DNA of 35,287 nucleotides from NCBI GenBank assembly GCA_015061565.1, contig SUWI01000019.1, forward strand, positions 1 through 35,287. The letters are read 5' to 3'. The notes beneath the pieces are model-generated. The model was not told the origin of the DNA and searched no databases. It saw only the letters and a list, made by a program, of their open reading frames with translations. Numbering within the stretch: the first letter of the stretch is position 1; every line of letters starts with the position of its first letter. Source of the stretch: Lentisphaerota bacterium. Its GTDB lineage: Bacteria; Verrucomicrobiota; Lentisphaeria; Victivallales; UBA1829. Position numbers and translations under genes: made by a program. Below are positions 16,293 to 24,327 of the stretch, piece after piece.

Positions 16293-17447
16293 TTATTTTT
16301 TCGCAGCATCACCCTTCTGGGCGGGCTGAGCGGGCTTGGCCGGAGCGGCGGCCTTCGGAGCAGGCTGGGCAGCCTTGGCAGGAGCGGCCTTCGGAGCAGG
16401 CTGAGCAGCCTTGGCAGGAGCGGCCTTCGGAGCGGGCTTGGCAGGCTTGGCAGGAGCGGCGGCCTTCTTAGCCTGCTGCGCTTTCATCTGCTGAGCTTTG
16501 GCTTTGAGAGCGGCCTGGCGGGCTGCCCTTTCCTGTTCTCTTTTCTTTTTGTTGGCCTCGATTTTTTTGCCGAGTTCTTCGGCATCCTTTATTTTGAAGG
16601 AAAGACTGAAGATTTTCTTTTCGGTTTTACGGGTCACTTTCTGCACAAATTCAGCGTATTCCGGGCCGGCCTGGGCGGCGAAACCGATGCCCATATTGGC
16701 GGCGGCCATCATTTCACCGGCAGCCTGATCATCCTTGAAGATCATCCGGAAATCCACCACAGGGTCGTCCGCGGAGAACGGGATGTTCATAGCAATGGCA
16801 TCCAGTTTCTTGAGCGCGGGAAGCATCTGGGTGACCATATCGACGGATTCCTTGGCCTTGCCCGGCTTATCGGGAATGACCACTTTGATGGCGGCCGAAA
16901 GCAGCATGTCCTTCATCTGGATATCATTGAAGATCGGATTCGGCTGTTCCGCATTGAAGAAAGCCGGATCGGTTTTGTTGATACCGAACAGCAGGAGATT
17001 TTCATGATAAAGAATGGCAATGACTTTGTTTCCATTCACCGTGGCGGTCACATGCCGTTCGCTGCCGACTTTGACTTCCTTCAGGTCTTTGACAACGTCT
17101 TTATTGTCTTTTTTGACATCAGCCAGGGCATAATCGAAAAATTTGCCGACCTGCTTATTGGCGGACTGGATCAGGAAACCGCCCCACTCTTCCTTGACCG
17201 AACCGAAGAAGAGGACACGGCACTCGAAAATGTCTTCCGGAAGAGAAGCTTTTCTCACGTCTTTCAGGAACTTATCCTTATTTTCGGCGTACATTTTAGT
17301 TTTGGTGGCATTCGTTCCATCGAACAGGAACAGGCCATTGGCGGAAGCCGGAACTTTGGATTTCAGTTCCTGATCGGGCGTTTTACCGCAAGCGGCCAGA
17401 AAGAGAACCAGTGCAAGGACCGGCAGGACGAAACACATTTTTTTCAT
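16293..17447 (-). CDS. Lipoprotein with coiled/charged stem and Lys/Ala/Pro repeat tail, function unknown
   Basis: This 384-residue lipoprotein has an N-terminal signal (MKKMCFVLPVLALVLFLAAC), with the lipidated Cys20 in LAAC. The soluble domain (about 25-280) is not a family I recognise. It contains SANGLFLFDGTNATKTKMYA, then alternating strands and helices, and hints of an internal duplication of a DUF-type ferredoxin-like fold. Residues 280-330 are highly charged and Ala-rich. The last 60 residues are repeats of AQPAPKAAPAKA ending QKGDAAKK. Such a basic, extended tail could cross or bind peptidoglycan or anionic polymers (inference). AAGGAG precedes the ATG, inside a small palindrome (AAGGAGTCTCCTT) that might hide the RBS in the RNA. 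It is terminated separately from its neighbours. A TATAAA box at about 17488-17493 on the minus strand may be its -10. Confidence 0.7.
   Translation of the reverse strand: MKKMCFVLPVLALVLFLAACGKTPDQELKSKVPASANGLFLFDGTNATKTKMYAENKDKFLKDVRKASLPEDIFECRVLFFGSVKEEWGGFLIQSANKQVGKFFDYALADVKKDNKDVVKDLKEVKVGSERHVTATVNGNKVIAILYHENLLLFGINKTDPAFFNAEQPNPIFNDIQMKDMLLSAAIKVVIPDKPGKAKESVDMVTQMLPALKKLDAIAMNIPFSADDPVVDFRMIFKDDQAAGEMMAAANMGIGFAAQAGPEYAEFVQKVTRKTEKKIFSLSFKIKDAEELGKKIEANKKKREQERAARQAALKAKAQQMKAQQAKKAAAPAKPAKPAPKAAPAKAAQPAPKAAPAKAAQPAPKAAAPAKPAQPAQKGDAAKK
16321..16466 (-). repeat. In-frame 36-base tandem repeats in the lipoprotein gene
   Basis: Two nearly identical 36-base units (16360-16395 and 16396-16431) are flanked by degenerate copies on both sides. 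Each codes for the 12-residue unit AQPAPKAAPAKA. Copy number may vary among strains by slippage. Confidence 0.75.
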
Positions 17448-17532
17448 AAGGAGTCTCCTTTTTGTTACGTCACAATTGACGGTGTTGATTTATATTGAAA
17501 AAATGGATTTGACGGAAGATTGACGGAACGGC

Positions 17533-18630
17533 TCATGACTTGGTGGACATGCGGAGATAAGCCTCCACAAAAGGATCGAGATCGCCGTCGAGGACGGCAT
17601 TGACGTTGCCGGTTTCATAATCGGTCCGGAGGTCTTTGACCATCTGATAGGGCTGGAGGACGTAGGAACGGATCTGGTTTCCCCAGCCGATTTCGGACTT
17701 TTCGCCGGAGATGGCGGCGGCTTCTTTCTTGCGTTCCTCTTCAGCACGTTCATACAATCTTGCCTGAAGCATACGGTAGCACATGGCGCGGTTCTTGTGC
17801 TGGGAACGTTCCATCTGACAGGAGACCACGATGCCGGTGGGCAGGTGGGTGATGCGGACGGCGCTGTCGGTCCGGTTGATGTATTGTCCGCCGGCGCCGC
17901 TGGCGCGGTAGGTATCGATCCGCAGATCCTTTTCATCGATTTCGATATCGAGGTCCTCGGTAAGTTCCGGAAAAGCATCGGCGGAAGCGAACGAAGTATG
18001 GCGCCGGGCATTGCTGTCGAAAGGCGAAATGCGGACAAGACGGTGGATGCCGCGTTCGGCTTTCAGATATCCGTAAGCGAATTCGCCTTCGACGCGGAGA
18101 GTGACGCTCTTGATGCCGGCTTCTTCACCGGGCTGCATGTCGATGATCTCGTCCTTGTAGCCGCGGCGTTCGAACCAGCGGCGGTACATGCGCATGAGGA
18201 TACTGGCCCAGTCGCAGGATTCGGTGCCGCCGGCGCCGGCGTGGATGAAGAAGAAACAGTTGTTGCGGTCGAATTTGCCGGAAAGGAAACTGACCAGTTC
18301 GAGTTTGTCGAGCTGGGCGGAAAGTTCGGCCCAGGCGTTGTCGGCCTCGGCCAGGAAACTTTCATCCTCCGCGGCGAGTTCGGCCATGACCCCGAAATTC
18401 TCAACACTTTCCTTCAGCTGGAAAAAAGGTTCGGTGGCGGCCTTGCACTGGCTGAGCCGCTGCACGGTTTCCTGGGCGGAATCCTTGTTGTCCCAGAAAT
18501 TGCTCTGTGACATGGTATTTTCGATCTGCGCCATCTCGTTTTTGTAATCATCGATCTTCAAAAACGTATAAAGGCGATCCAAACGCGCGTTCGCATCCTG
18601 GCTGTGTGCCTTAATTTCTTCAAGAAGCAT
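17533..18630 (-). CDS. prfB: Peptide chain release factor 2
   Basis: This 365-residue class I release factor ends translation at UGA and UAA. Domain 1 is a coiled helix bundle (1-110). The stop-codon recognition tripeptide SPF is at 202-204 (RISPFDSNARRHTS). The peptidyl-hydrolysis loop GAGGQ has its catalytic GGQ at 247-249 and is followed by Tyr250, where most RF2 proteins have His. Length and the SPF motif separate it from RF1 and from PrfH. The frame is continuous from MLLEEIKAHS, so the usual autoregulatory +1 frameshift near codon 26 is absent. It is divergent from the M42 peptidase gene across a 101-base promoter region. Confidence 0.95.
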   Translation of the reverse strand: MLLEEIKAHSQDANARLDRLYTFLKIDDYKNEMAQIENTMSQSNFWDNKDSAQETVQRLSQCKAATEPFFQLKESVENFGVMAELAAEDESFLAEADNAWAELSAQLDKLELVSFLSGKFDRNNCFFFIHAGAGGTESCDWASILMRMYRRWFERRGYKDEIIDMQPGEEAGIKSVTLRVEGEFAYGYLKAERGIHRLVRISPFDSNARRHTSFASADAFPELTEDLDIEIDEKDLRIDTYRASGAGGQYINRTDSAVRITHLPTGIVVSCQMERSQHKNRAMCYRMLQARLYERAEEERKKEAAAISGEKSEIGWGNQIRSYVLQPYQMVKDLRTDYETGNVNAVLDGDLDPFVEAYLRMSTKS

Positions 18631-18671
18631 GATAAAATCTCGATCTTTGTGGTTGTTTTCTGTCCAATCTG

Positions 18672-18691
18672 TGTTATATTGACATATAACA
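18672..18691. promoter_or_regulatory. Palindrome in the prfB/M42 divergent promoter region
   Basis: A perfect 8-base inverted repeat (TGTTATAT-TGAC-ATATAACA) sits between two divergent genes. It contains a consensus TTGACA -35 (18679-18684) reading toward the peptidase, with a weak TATTTT 15 bases on. Its arms offer TATAT-type -10 boxes in both directions. It may be an operator or simply a two-way promoter. Confidence 0.45.
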
Positions 18692-18731
18692 TTACCATTT
18701 ATTTTGAAAAAATCAAGTTAAGGAGCAAAAA

Positions 18732-19808
18732 ATGCTGGCAAAAAGCAGTCTGGAATTTCTGGAACGTTTCATGAAAAGCTCGGGGCCGTCGGGATTTGAG
18801 TTCGAACCGGCGGCGCTGTTCCGCCAATACGCCCGGACGTTTGCGGATTCGGTCAAGACGGATGTCAACGGCAGCACGATCGCGTGCATCAACCCGGATG
18901 CGAAGTTCAAGGTGATGCTGGCCGGCCATTACGACGAGATCGGTTTCCAGGTGGTTTACGTCGATGAGGGCGGACTGGTGACGTTCCGTTCGGTCGGCGG
19001 CATCGACAAGCACACGCTGCCGGGTCTGGAAGTGGATATTCTGAATGAAAAAGGCCAGCGTATTCCGGGCGTGATCGGGCGCAAGCCGATCCATCTGCAG
19101 ACCGAAAAAGAACGGGAAACCGCCTCGGAGATCAAGGATCTGTGGATTGATATCGGAGCCGAAAGTCGGGAAGAAGCGGAAAAACTGGTGCGGACCGGCG
19201 ATCCGATCGCATTCCGTTCCAATTACCGGCGGCTGGGCAAAAATGCCATCATGTCCAAGGGGTTGGACGACAAGATCGGCGCGTTCGTGATCATCGAAGC
19301 ACTGCGCGAACTGGCGAAACGGAAAGTCAAAGTCGGCGTTTATGCGGTCGGAACGGTCCAGGAGGAACTCGGACTGCGCGGAGCCAGGCCGAGCGCGTTC
19401 GGGATCGATCCGCAGGCGGCGATCTGCGTGGATGTGGGATTCGCCACGGATGTTCCGGGCGTGGAAAAGAAGACCTGGGGTGACGTCACGCTCGGCGGCG
19501 GCCCCATCCTGCAGCGCAACGCCAACAACAATCCCGTACTGAACCGGCTGATGTTCGACCTCGCGGCGAAGAAGAAGATCCCGTATCAGCTGGAATGCGG
19601 ACACCGCGCCTCGGGCGGAACGGATACCGATGCGATCCAGCTGACGCGTTCGGGCGTGGCCACGGCGCTGGTCAGCATCCCGAACCGCTATATGCACACG
19701 CCCGTGGAGATCTGCGACCTTCGCGATGTGGAAAATGCCATCAAGCTGATCGCGGAAACCATCGCCTCGTTCAAGGGCAAGGAAACCTTCATCCCGGGGA
19801 TCGACTGA
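18732..19808 (+). CDS. M42-family metallo-aminopeptidase
   Basis: This 358-residue cytoplasmic di-metal peptidase belongs to the family of glutamyl aminopeptidases and TET-type peptidases, which trim small peptides. The expected ligands are His66 (AGHYDEIGF), Asp180 (GLDDKIG), Glu212 next to the general base Glu211 (TVQEELGLRG), Asp234 (CVDVGFA) and His322 (NRYMHTP). The typical PDZ-like insertion domain lies between about 70 and 165. AAGGAG is 7 bases before the ATG. It is the first gene of the plus-strand operon and is followed 16 bases later by holA. Confidence 0.92.
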   Translation: MLAKSSLEFLERFMKSSGPSGFEFEPAALFRQYARTFADSVKTDVNGSTIACINPDAKFKVMLAGHYDEIGFQVVYVDEGGLVTFRSVGGIDKHTLPGLEVDILNEKGQRIPGVIGRKPIHLQTEKERETASEIKDLWIDIGAESREEAEKLVRTGDPIAFRSNYRRLGKNAIMSKGLDDKIGAFVIIEALRELAKRKVKVGVYAVGTVQEELGLRGARPSAFGIDPQAAICVDVGFATDVPGVEKKTWGDVTLGGGPILQRNANNNPVLNRLMFDLAAKKKIPYQLECGHRASGGTDTDAIQLTRSGVATALVSIPNRYMHTPVEICDLRDVENAIKLIAETIASFKGKETFIPGID

Positions 19809-19824
19809 GAACGACGGTGGGACG

Positions 19825-20943
19825 ATGGGCAAGCTGTTTCTGATTTCCGGCAATGAGGATTTCACCGTCAAGGAGCGGGCTTACGAGCTGATCGTTTCCC
19901 TGTGCGGTGAAAATCCGGAAGAGAATACCGGACTGGAAATCATCCGCGGGGACGATGACTCGGAAAAATTCGGACCCGTGCTGGAGCGTTTTCTGGCTGC
20001 GCTGGAAACGCCGCCTTTTCTTTCCCCCGAAAAATATGTGTGGCTGAAGCATTTCAACAAATTCGAAGATGCGCTGGGCGAAGCCTCGACCAAGAAAAAG
20101 AAAAGCCGTATCGACCTGATCAGCGATTTTCTGCGGGAGGGGCTCCCGAAAGAATTGACCGTGGTCATCGACGGCACGGGTCTGGACCGCAGGAAAGCTT
20201 TTTTCAAGCTGTGCGAAAAACTGGCCAAAGAGTCGGGCGGCGCGCTCGAATGGCACGAAAAAGCCGACCCGAAAATGAAGGGATATCTGCAGCAGCTGCA
20301 CCGGAAGGTCCGGGAGATGATCAGCCAGTATGACAAGCGGATCGACGAGCAGGGTGCGTCATTCCTGGCGGAGACCATCGGCGGGGATGCCGCGAGGCTG
20401 AAAACCGAGATCGAAAAACTGGTTTCCTACGCCGGGACCAACAATCAGATCACGTTGGAAGACTGTCTGACGATCTGCAGCCGGAGCACGGAAACGCTGG
20501 CCTGGGAATTTTCTTCGGCCCTGGCCTCGAAAAACGCGCCGAAAGCGCTGTCGATGATCCCGAGCATTCTGGAAACGCTGGAACAGGAGTCCGGTTCTTC
20601 GGGCGGCCGGGGCGAGCTGGTGCTGATCGCGGTCACCAATTCCGAATTCAAAAATCTGCTGCTGGCCAAGTGCGAGTCGGAACGTTTTTCGATCCCTTTC
20701 CGGGCAAATGCGGATTATTTCTACAATCTCTTCGAATCGCGCAAAGGAGCGGAAAACAACAGCAGCTTCTTTTCCCAGCATCCGTTCCGCGCGTTCAAGC
20801 AATGGGAGAATTCCACGCGGTTCACCGATGAGGAGATCTCCCGCGCGCTCGGCGCCATTTTCACCGCCAACAAACAGATGGTCACCGGCGGCGACATGCG
20901 TCTGGCGCTGGAAAATCTGGTGATCAAAATCGCGGGGACCTGA
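19825..20943 (+). CDS. holA: DNA polymerase III subunit delta
   Basis: This 372-residue protein resembles the clamp-loader delta subunit, which opens the sliding clamp on DNA. The N-terminus KLFLISGNEDFTVKERAYEL is the degenerate nucleotide-binding region of delta proteins. The middle has ELTVVIDGTGLDRRKAFFKL and KGYLQQL. The AAA lid and collar region contains AETIGGDAARLKTEIEKLVSYAG, the best conserved HolA segment, and the C-terminal helical collar ends ALENLVIKIAGT. GGTGGGAC precedes the ATG. Sequence identity to model delta proteins is low, as is usual for this subunit, so the call rests on the segment order and length. Confidence 0.87.
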   Translation: MGKLFLISGNEDFTVKERAYELIVSLCGENPEENTGLEIIRGDDDSEKFGPVLERFLAALETPPFLSPEKYVWLKHFNKFEDALGEASTKKKKSRIDLISDFLREGLPKELTVVIDGTGLDRRKAFFKLCEKLAKESGGALEWHEKADPKMKGYLQQLHRKVREMISQYDKRIDEQGASFLAETIGGDAARLKTEIEKLVSYAGTNNQITLEDCLTICSRSTETLAWEFSSALASKNAPKALSMIPSILETLEQESGSSGGRGELVLIAVTNSEFKNLLLAKCESERFSIPFRANADYFYNLFESRKGAENNSSFFSQHPFRAFKQWENSTRFTDEEISRALGAIFTANKQMVTGGDMRLALENLVIKIAGT

Positions 20944-20956
20944 GAGGATCGTAAAA

Positions 20957-22090
20957 ATGCTGAAGATCGTTGCCGATGATAAAATCCCGTTTCTGAAAGG
21001 GATCCTGGAACCTTTTGCGCAAGTAGTCTATCTGCCGGGGGGAAAAATCACCCGTGCGGAACTGCTTGACGCCGATGCGCTGCTGACGCGGACCCGGACG
21101 AAATGCACTGCGGAACTGCTGGAAGGCACGGCGGTGAAATTCATCGCCAGCGCGACGATCGGCTTTGACCATATCGATACGAAATTTTGCGATGCGGCGG
21201 GGATCCGCTGGACCAATGCGCCGGGCTGCAATTCGGAATCGGTAGCGCAGTATATCACCTCGCTGCTGCTGAATCAGGCGCACCGGACCGGCCAACCGCT
21301 GGAAGGACGGACCCTGGGTGTGATCGGAGTGGGAAACGTCGGTTCCAAAGTGGCCCGCAATGCGCAGACATTGGGGATGCGCGTGCTGCTGAACGACCCG
21401 CCGCGGGCGCGCCGGGAAGGACAGGCGGATTTTACCGGCATCGAAGAGATCTGCCGGCAGGCGGATTTCATCACCTGTCATGTGCCGCTGAATTCCGAGG
21501 GAGCAGACAAAACCTTCCATTATGCGGATGAAGCATTTTTCAGCCAGCTGGAACAGCGGCCGTTTTTCATCAACAGCTCGCGCGGGGAAGTGTGCGACAA
21601 CAGCGCGCTGAAACAGGCGCTGAAGGAAAGGAAACTGTCCGGTGCGGCGCTGGATGTGTGGGAAAACGAGCCGGATATCGACCTGGAACTGCTGGGGCTG
21701 CTGGATTTCGCCACGCCGCATATTGCGGGTTATTCCGCGGACGGCAAAGCCAATGGAACGGCAATGAGCATTCTGGCGCTGGTGAAATTCTTCGGTCTGG
21801 AAAAAGAATTCGATCCGGCGGTCCTGCAGCGGCCGCCGCTGCCCGAGCAGCGGACAGTCGACCTGATGCCGTATTTCAAGGCCGGGGCGAGCCGGACGGA
21901 CCTGCTGTACCGGGCGGTGACCGCATCCTATGACATCGTATCGGATGACCGCCGTCTGCGCAGCGCGCCGGCCGAATTTGAAAAACAGCGGGGATCTTAT
22001 CCTCTGCGGCGGGAATTCGATTCTTATCGGATCCTGGCGCCGGAAACGGTGTCCAATATTCTGAGAAGATTGCGTTTTGAGGTAATGTAA
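20957..22090 (+). CDS. pdxB: Erythronate-4-phosphate dehydrogenase
   Basis: This 377-residue NAD-dependent D-2-hydroxyacid dehydrogenase oxidises 4-phosphoerythronate in the DXP-dependent pyridoxal phosphate pathway. The Rossmann motif is GVIGVGNVGSKVA (121-133). The catalytic residues are Arg209 (NSSRGE), Glu238 (WENEPD) and His255 (TPHIAGYS). The N-terminal IVADDKIPF and the extra C-terminal dimerisation domain (about 290-377, with the ending SNILRRLRF) distinguish PdxB from SerA-type relatives. It follows holA by 13 bases with GAGAGGATC upstream. Presence of PdxB implies vitamin B6 synthesis of the gammaproteobacterial/Bacteroidetes type. Confidence 0.93.
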   Translation: MLKIVADDKIPFLKGILEPFAQVVYLPGGKITRAELLDADALLTRTRTKCTAELLEGTAVKFIASATIGFDHIDTKFCDAAGIRWTNAPGCNSESVAQYITSLLLNQAHRTGQPLEGRTLGVIGVGNVGSKVARNAQTLGMRVLLNDPPRARREGQADFTGIEEICRQADFITCHVPLNSEGADKTFHYADEAFFSQLEQRPFFINSSRGEVCDNSALKQALKERKLSGAALDVWENEPDIDLELLGLLDFATPHIAGYSADGKANGTAMSILALVKFFGLEKEFDPAVLQRPPLPEQRTVDLMPYFKAGASRTDLLYRAVTASYDIVSDDRRLRSAPAEFEKQRGSYPLRREFDSYRILAPETVSNILRRLRFEVM

Positions 22091-22100
22091 GGAGTTGGAA

Positions 22101-22658
22101 GTGGTACGGGGAAAGGAAAACTGGAAAGAAAAAGCACGTCGCCTGTTCCGGTATTACTATAACAAAGCAGTGCGGGAAAAAGGGACTCCTGAGTATGTTG
22201 CCCGGGGCTGGGCGATCGGGATGTTCATCGGTTTTGCCATGCCTTTCGGACTGCAGCTGGTGGTTTCGGTACCGCTGGCTTTTCTGATGAAAGGTTCCAA
22301 GCTGGGTGCGGTCGTAGGAACGATGACGACGAACCACTTCACCATATGGGTGATCTATCCGTTTCAATGCTGGCTGGGCAGTCATCTGATCGGAAATCCG
22401 CTGAGTTTTGCGGATATCAGTTCGAAGATGGAGCAGGTGATCGAAAACCAGGATTATGAGACCCTGTTCGGTCTGGGAAAAGATATCATCGCCGCGTTTT
22501 TCATCGGCGGTTTCCTGCTGGCATTCGTATCGACGCCGATCGGTTATTTCGTGGTCAAAAATATGGTGATCCAATATCGGCTGAACAAAGAGAAAAGACG
22601 TCTGAAAAAACTGGAGAAGCTCAATGCCCTCGATTCCGGAGATCTCAATACCAAATGA
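22101..22658 (+). CDS. DUF2062 membrane protein
   Basis: This 185-residue protein has about three membrane helices. The core RGWAIGMFIGFAMPFGLQLVVSVPLAF and TTNHFTIWVIYPFQCWLGS match DUF2062. The family is widespread and uncharacterised, sometimes next to glycosyltransferase or lipid genes. The GTG at 22101 is chosen because GGAG lies 6 bases before it; the TTG at 22095 would overlap that site. The C-terminus is basic and overlaps the next gene by 35 bases, so the two are translated together. Confidence 0.85.
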   Translation: MVRGKENWKEKARRLFRYYYNKAVREKGTPEYVARGWAIGMFIGFAMPFGLQLVVSVPLAFLMKGSKLGAVVGTMTTNHFTIWVIYPFQCWLGSHLIGNPLSFADISSKMEQVIENQDYETLFGLGKDIIAAFFIGGFLLAFVSTPIGYFVVKNMVIQYRLNKEKRRLKKLEKLNALDSGDLNTK

Positions 22659-23388
22659 AGCCGAGGAGCAGCTGGCGGAGCGGCTGGAAGAGCTGGAAAA
22701 ACTGCTGCAGGAATCGGAAAGTCTGCGCCGCCGGCAATTCCTGGTATCCGGCATCACGCTCCTGCTGATGCTGGCGGTCCTGGCTTTTTTCATCATCGGT
22801 CTGGTGTTTTTTTTCCGGACCTATCCGAAACGTCTGCTGATGCAGGAAGTGGTGGACCGGCAGATCCTGGGCAACCCGTATCATTTCGGAGTCAACCGGA
22901 AATATGACCGGAAGCTGATCCATTATTTTCTCGGAGAAACGCGCCGGGAACTGCAGCGGCGGAAACCGCTGCTTCGTCAGGAACTGCGTACCGCAATCCG
23001 GTCCCTGAACGCCTATGCCCGCAATGAACTGCGGAAAGAATTCCGGACTCGTCTTTACCGGCATCTGGCGGCTGAAACCAAGCTGTACCTGAAGGAGAAG
23101 AAACTGGAGCCGGCCGCCCGGCATCTGGTCCAGCTGCGGCGGATGAATGTGGAACTGTCCTCAGCCGTGACCGAGGAAATATTCGGCGATCAGGAAACTG
23201 TCGGCCAGGAGGCATTTGACCTTTTTCAGGCCGAAGTGCAGCATTTGCGGAAAACCGAACTGTATCGGGAATTATCCGGCGAGCCGCTGGACACGGTGGA
23301 ACAGCGGCTGCTGGAAAACCTGCTCGAATGTGTGGTGTGCCGGCTGCATGAGTGGAAAAGCGAGACTGGAGGACCGGTCCATGAATGA
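22624..23388 (+). CDS. Single-pass membrane protein with coiled coils, unknown
   Basis: This 254-residue protein has an acidic N-terminal coiled coil (about 10-37, EEQLAERLEELEKLLQESES), one strong membrane helix (about 39-66), then a long helical, Arg/Lys/Glu-rich domain with many RREL- and RKEF-type repeats. I know no family for it. The membrane helix near the N-terminus, without a cleavable signal, suggests an inner-membrane anchor. GGAG stands 8 bases before the ATG within the DUF2062 gene, and the stop overlaps the next gene by 8 bases. The next gene has the same layout (N-terminal coil, helix, large domain), so the two may form a complex. Confidence 0.7.
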   Translation: MPSIPEISIPNEAEEQLAERLEELEKLLQESESLRRRQFLVSGITLLLMLAVLAFFIIGLVFFFRTYPKRLLMQEVVDRQILGNPYHFGVNRKYDRKLIHYFLGETRRELQRRKPLLRQELRTAIRSLNAYARNELRKEFRTRLYRHLAAETKLYLKEKKLEPAARHLVQLRRMNVELSSAVTEEIFGDQETVGQEAFDLFQAEVQHLRKTELYRELSGEPLDTVEQRLLENLLECVVCRLHEWKSETGGPVHE

Positions 23389-24172
23389 GAAGCTCCATGA
23401 CAAATTGGACCAGCTGACGATCGAGCTCAAGGAACGGAGACGGAATTATCATACTTCCCTGCGGTATGTGACATATTTCTGTATCATCATTCTGGTGTTT
23501 TTTTCGCTGTATTCGGCCCTGATCAGTTATAAGCTCCGTGAGATCGCCACGCCCTCGACCATAGCGCTGCTGATCGCCGGGGAACTGCGGGATCATTTTT
23601 ACGATACGCTGAAGGATGGAAAAGCGGATTTCCGGCGGACTGCAGGCGACATGTCCCAGTCGGCGCTGCTGGCGGTTCCCGTCGGGATCCATGCGGCCGG
23701 GGAACTGATGAGGGAATCCATGGATTCGGACGCGCGGAACGCCGCCCTGGAGATCGCGGAATCACTGAAACAGCCGCTGCACCGGAATATCGACCGTATC
23801 CTGGCGGATGCCGGCGCCGATACCCATACGTGGAAAGTTCCTGCGGATATCGATCTGAAGGAATTGAGCCGGATCGGAAAAAGAATGATGTTTCCGGTGC
23901 CGCTGGCTTTGGGGGAATATCTCCGCAGTATCCGCCTGAAGGGGAAAAACGCTTTGACCCGGCAGGATCTGTGCGACCGTGATTTCATGCTATGCTGGCT
24001 GTTCCTGGTGGAAAATGAACGCTATCACGATACCCGTAAAGCGCGTTTCTGGCTGGAATTTTCCGCGACCGTGGCCCGGAGCTGGGAAGACGTGATGAAA
24101 CAGTCCGCAGATCCGGGTCAGAAAAACACAAAGAACAGCCCGATGAGAAACAGAATCCCGGTCAGTCCGTAA
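23381..24172 (+). CDS. Single-pass membrane protein, unknown, partner of preceding gene
   Basis: This 263-residue protein starts MNEKLHDKLDQLTIELKERR (short coil), then a membrane helix (about 28-50, VTYFCIIILVFFSLYSALISY) and a helical domain of about 200 residues with no motif I recognise. The ATG at 23381 follows GGAGG and overlaps the upstream stop. The frame stays open upstream but that reads through the previous gene. The last 18 codons overlap the 3' end of the convergent minus-strand gene (24118-24172). It is probably the last gene of the operon that begins at 18732. Confidence 0.72.
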   Translation: MNEKLHDKLDQLTIELKERRRNYHTSLRYVTYFCIIILVFFSLYSALISYKLREIATPSTIALLIAGELRDHFYDTLKDGKADFRRTAGDMSQSALLAVPVGIHAAGELMRESMDSDARNAALEIAESLKQPLHRNIDRILADAGADTHTWKVPADIDLKELSRIGKRMMFPVPLALGEYLRSIRLKGKNALTRQDLCDRDFMLCWLFLVENERYHDTRKARFWLEFSATVARSWEDVMKQSADPGQKNTKNSPMRNRIPVSP

Positions 24173-24327
24173 AGGACCAGTCTGCCGTTTCTGCCGACGC
24201 TGCTCAGATTCTGAAGACGGTTTTTCCGGCGCAGATACTCGGTCTGCAGGTATGAGGAAGCATTCCGGCGGTCCGTCCAGCTTTCCGGGGAATCGACCTG
24301 CCAACGGTTCGACTGCCAGTTCTTCAC
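24118..24327 (-). CDS. Small single-pass membrane protein (69 aa), unknown
   Basis: This 69-residue protein has a polar N-terminal half (Trp, Arg, Ser and Glu rich) and one C-terminal membrane helix (RLVLYGLTGILFLIGLFFVFF) that ends the protein, a tail-anchor layout. The start is GTG at 24327, which overlaps the stop of the upstream gene (GTGA), so it is coupled to it. Its 3' end overlaps the convergent plus-strand gene by 55 bases. It has no known family by eye. Confidence 0.65.
   Translation of the reverse strand: MKNWQSNRWQVDSPESWTDRRNASSYLQTEYLRRKNRLQNLSSVGRNGRLVLYGLTGILFLIGLFFVFF

Noticed and set aside
16321-16466. Repeats considered as a CRISPR-like array
   Set aside because: The units are directly adjacent, without spacers, and lie in frame within a gene.
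17476-17526. Three copies of TTGACGG upstream of the lipoprotein gene, considered as operators or -35 boxes
   Set aside because: Spacing is irregular and no matching -10 lies at a suitable distance on the plus strand; too short to call.
18600-18630. Search for a prfB programmed frameshift
   Set aside because: The reading frame from the first ATG is continuous and no in-frame TGA occurs in the first 30 codons.
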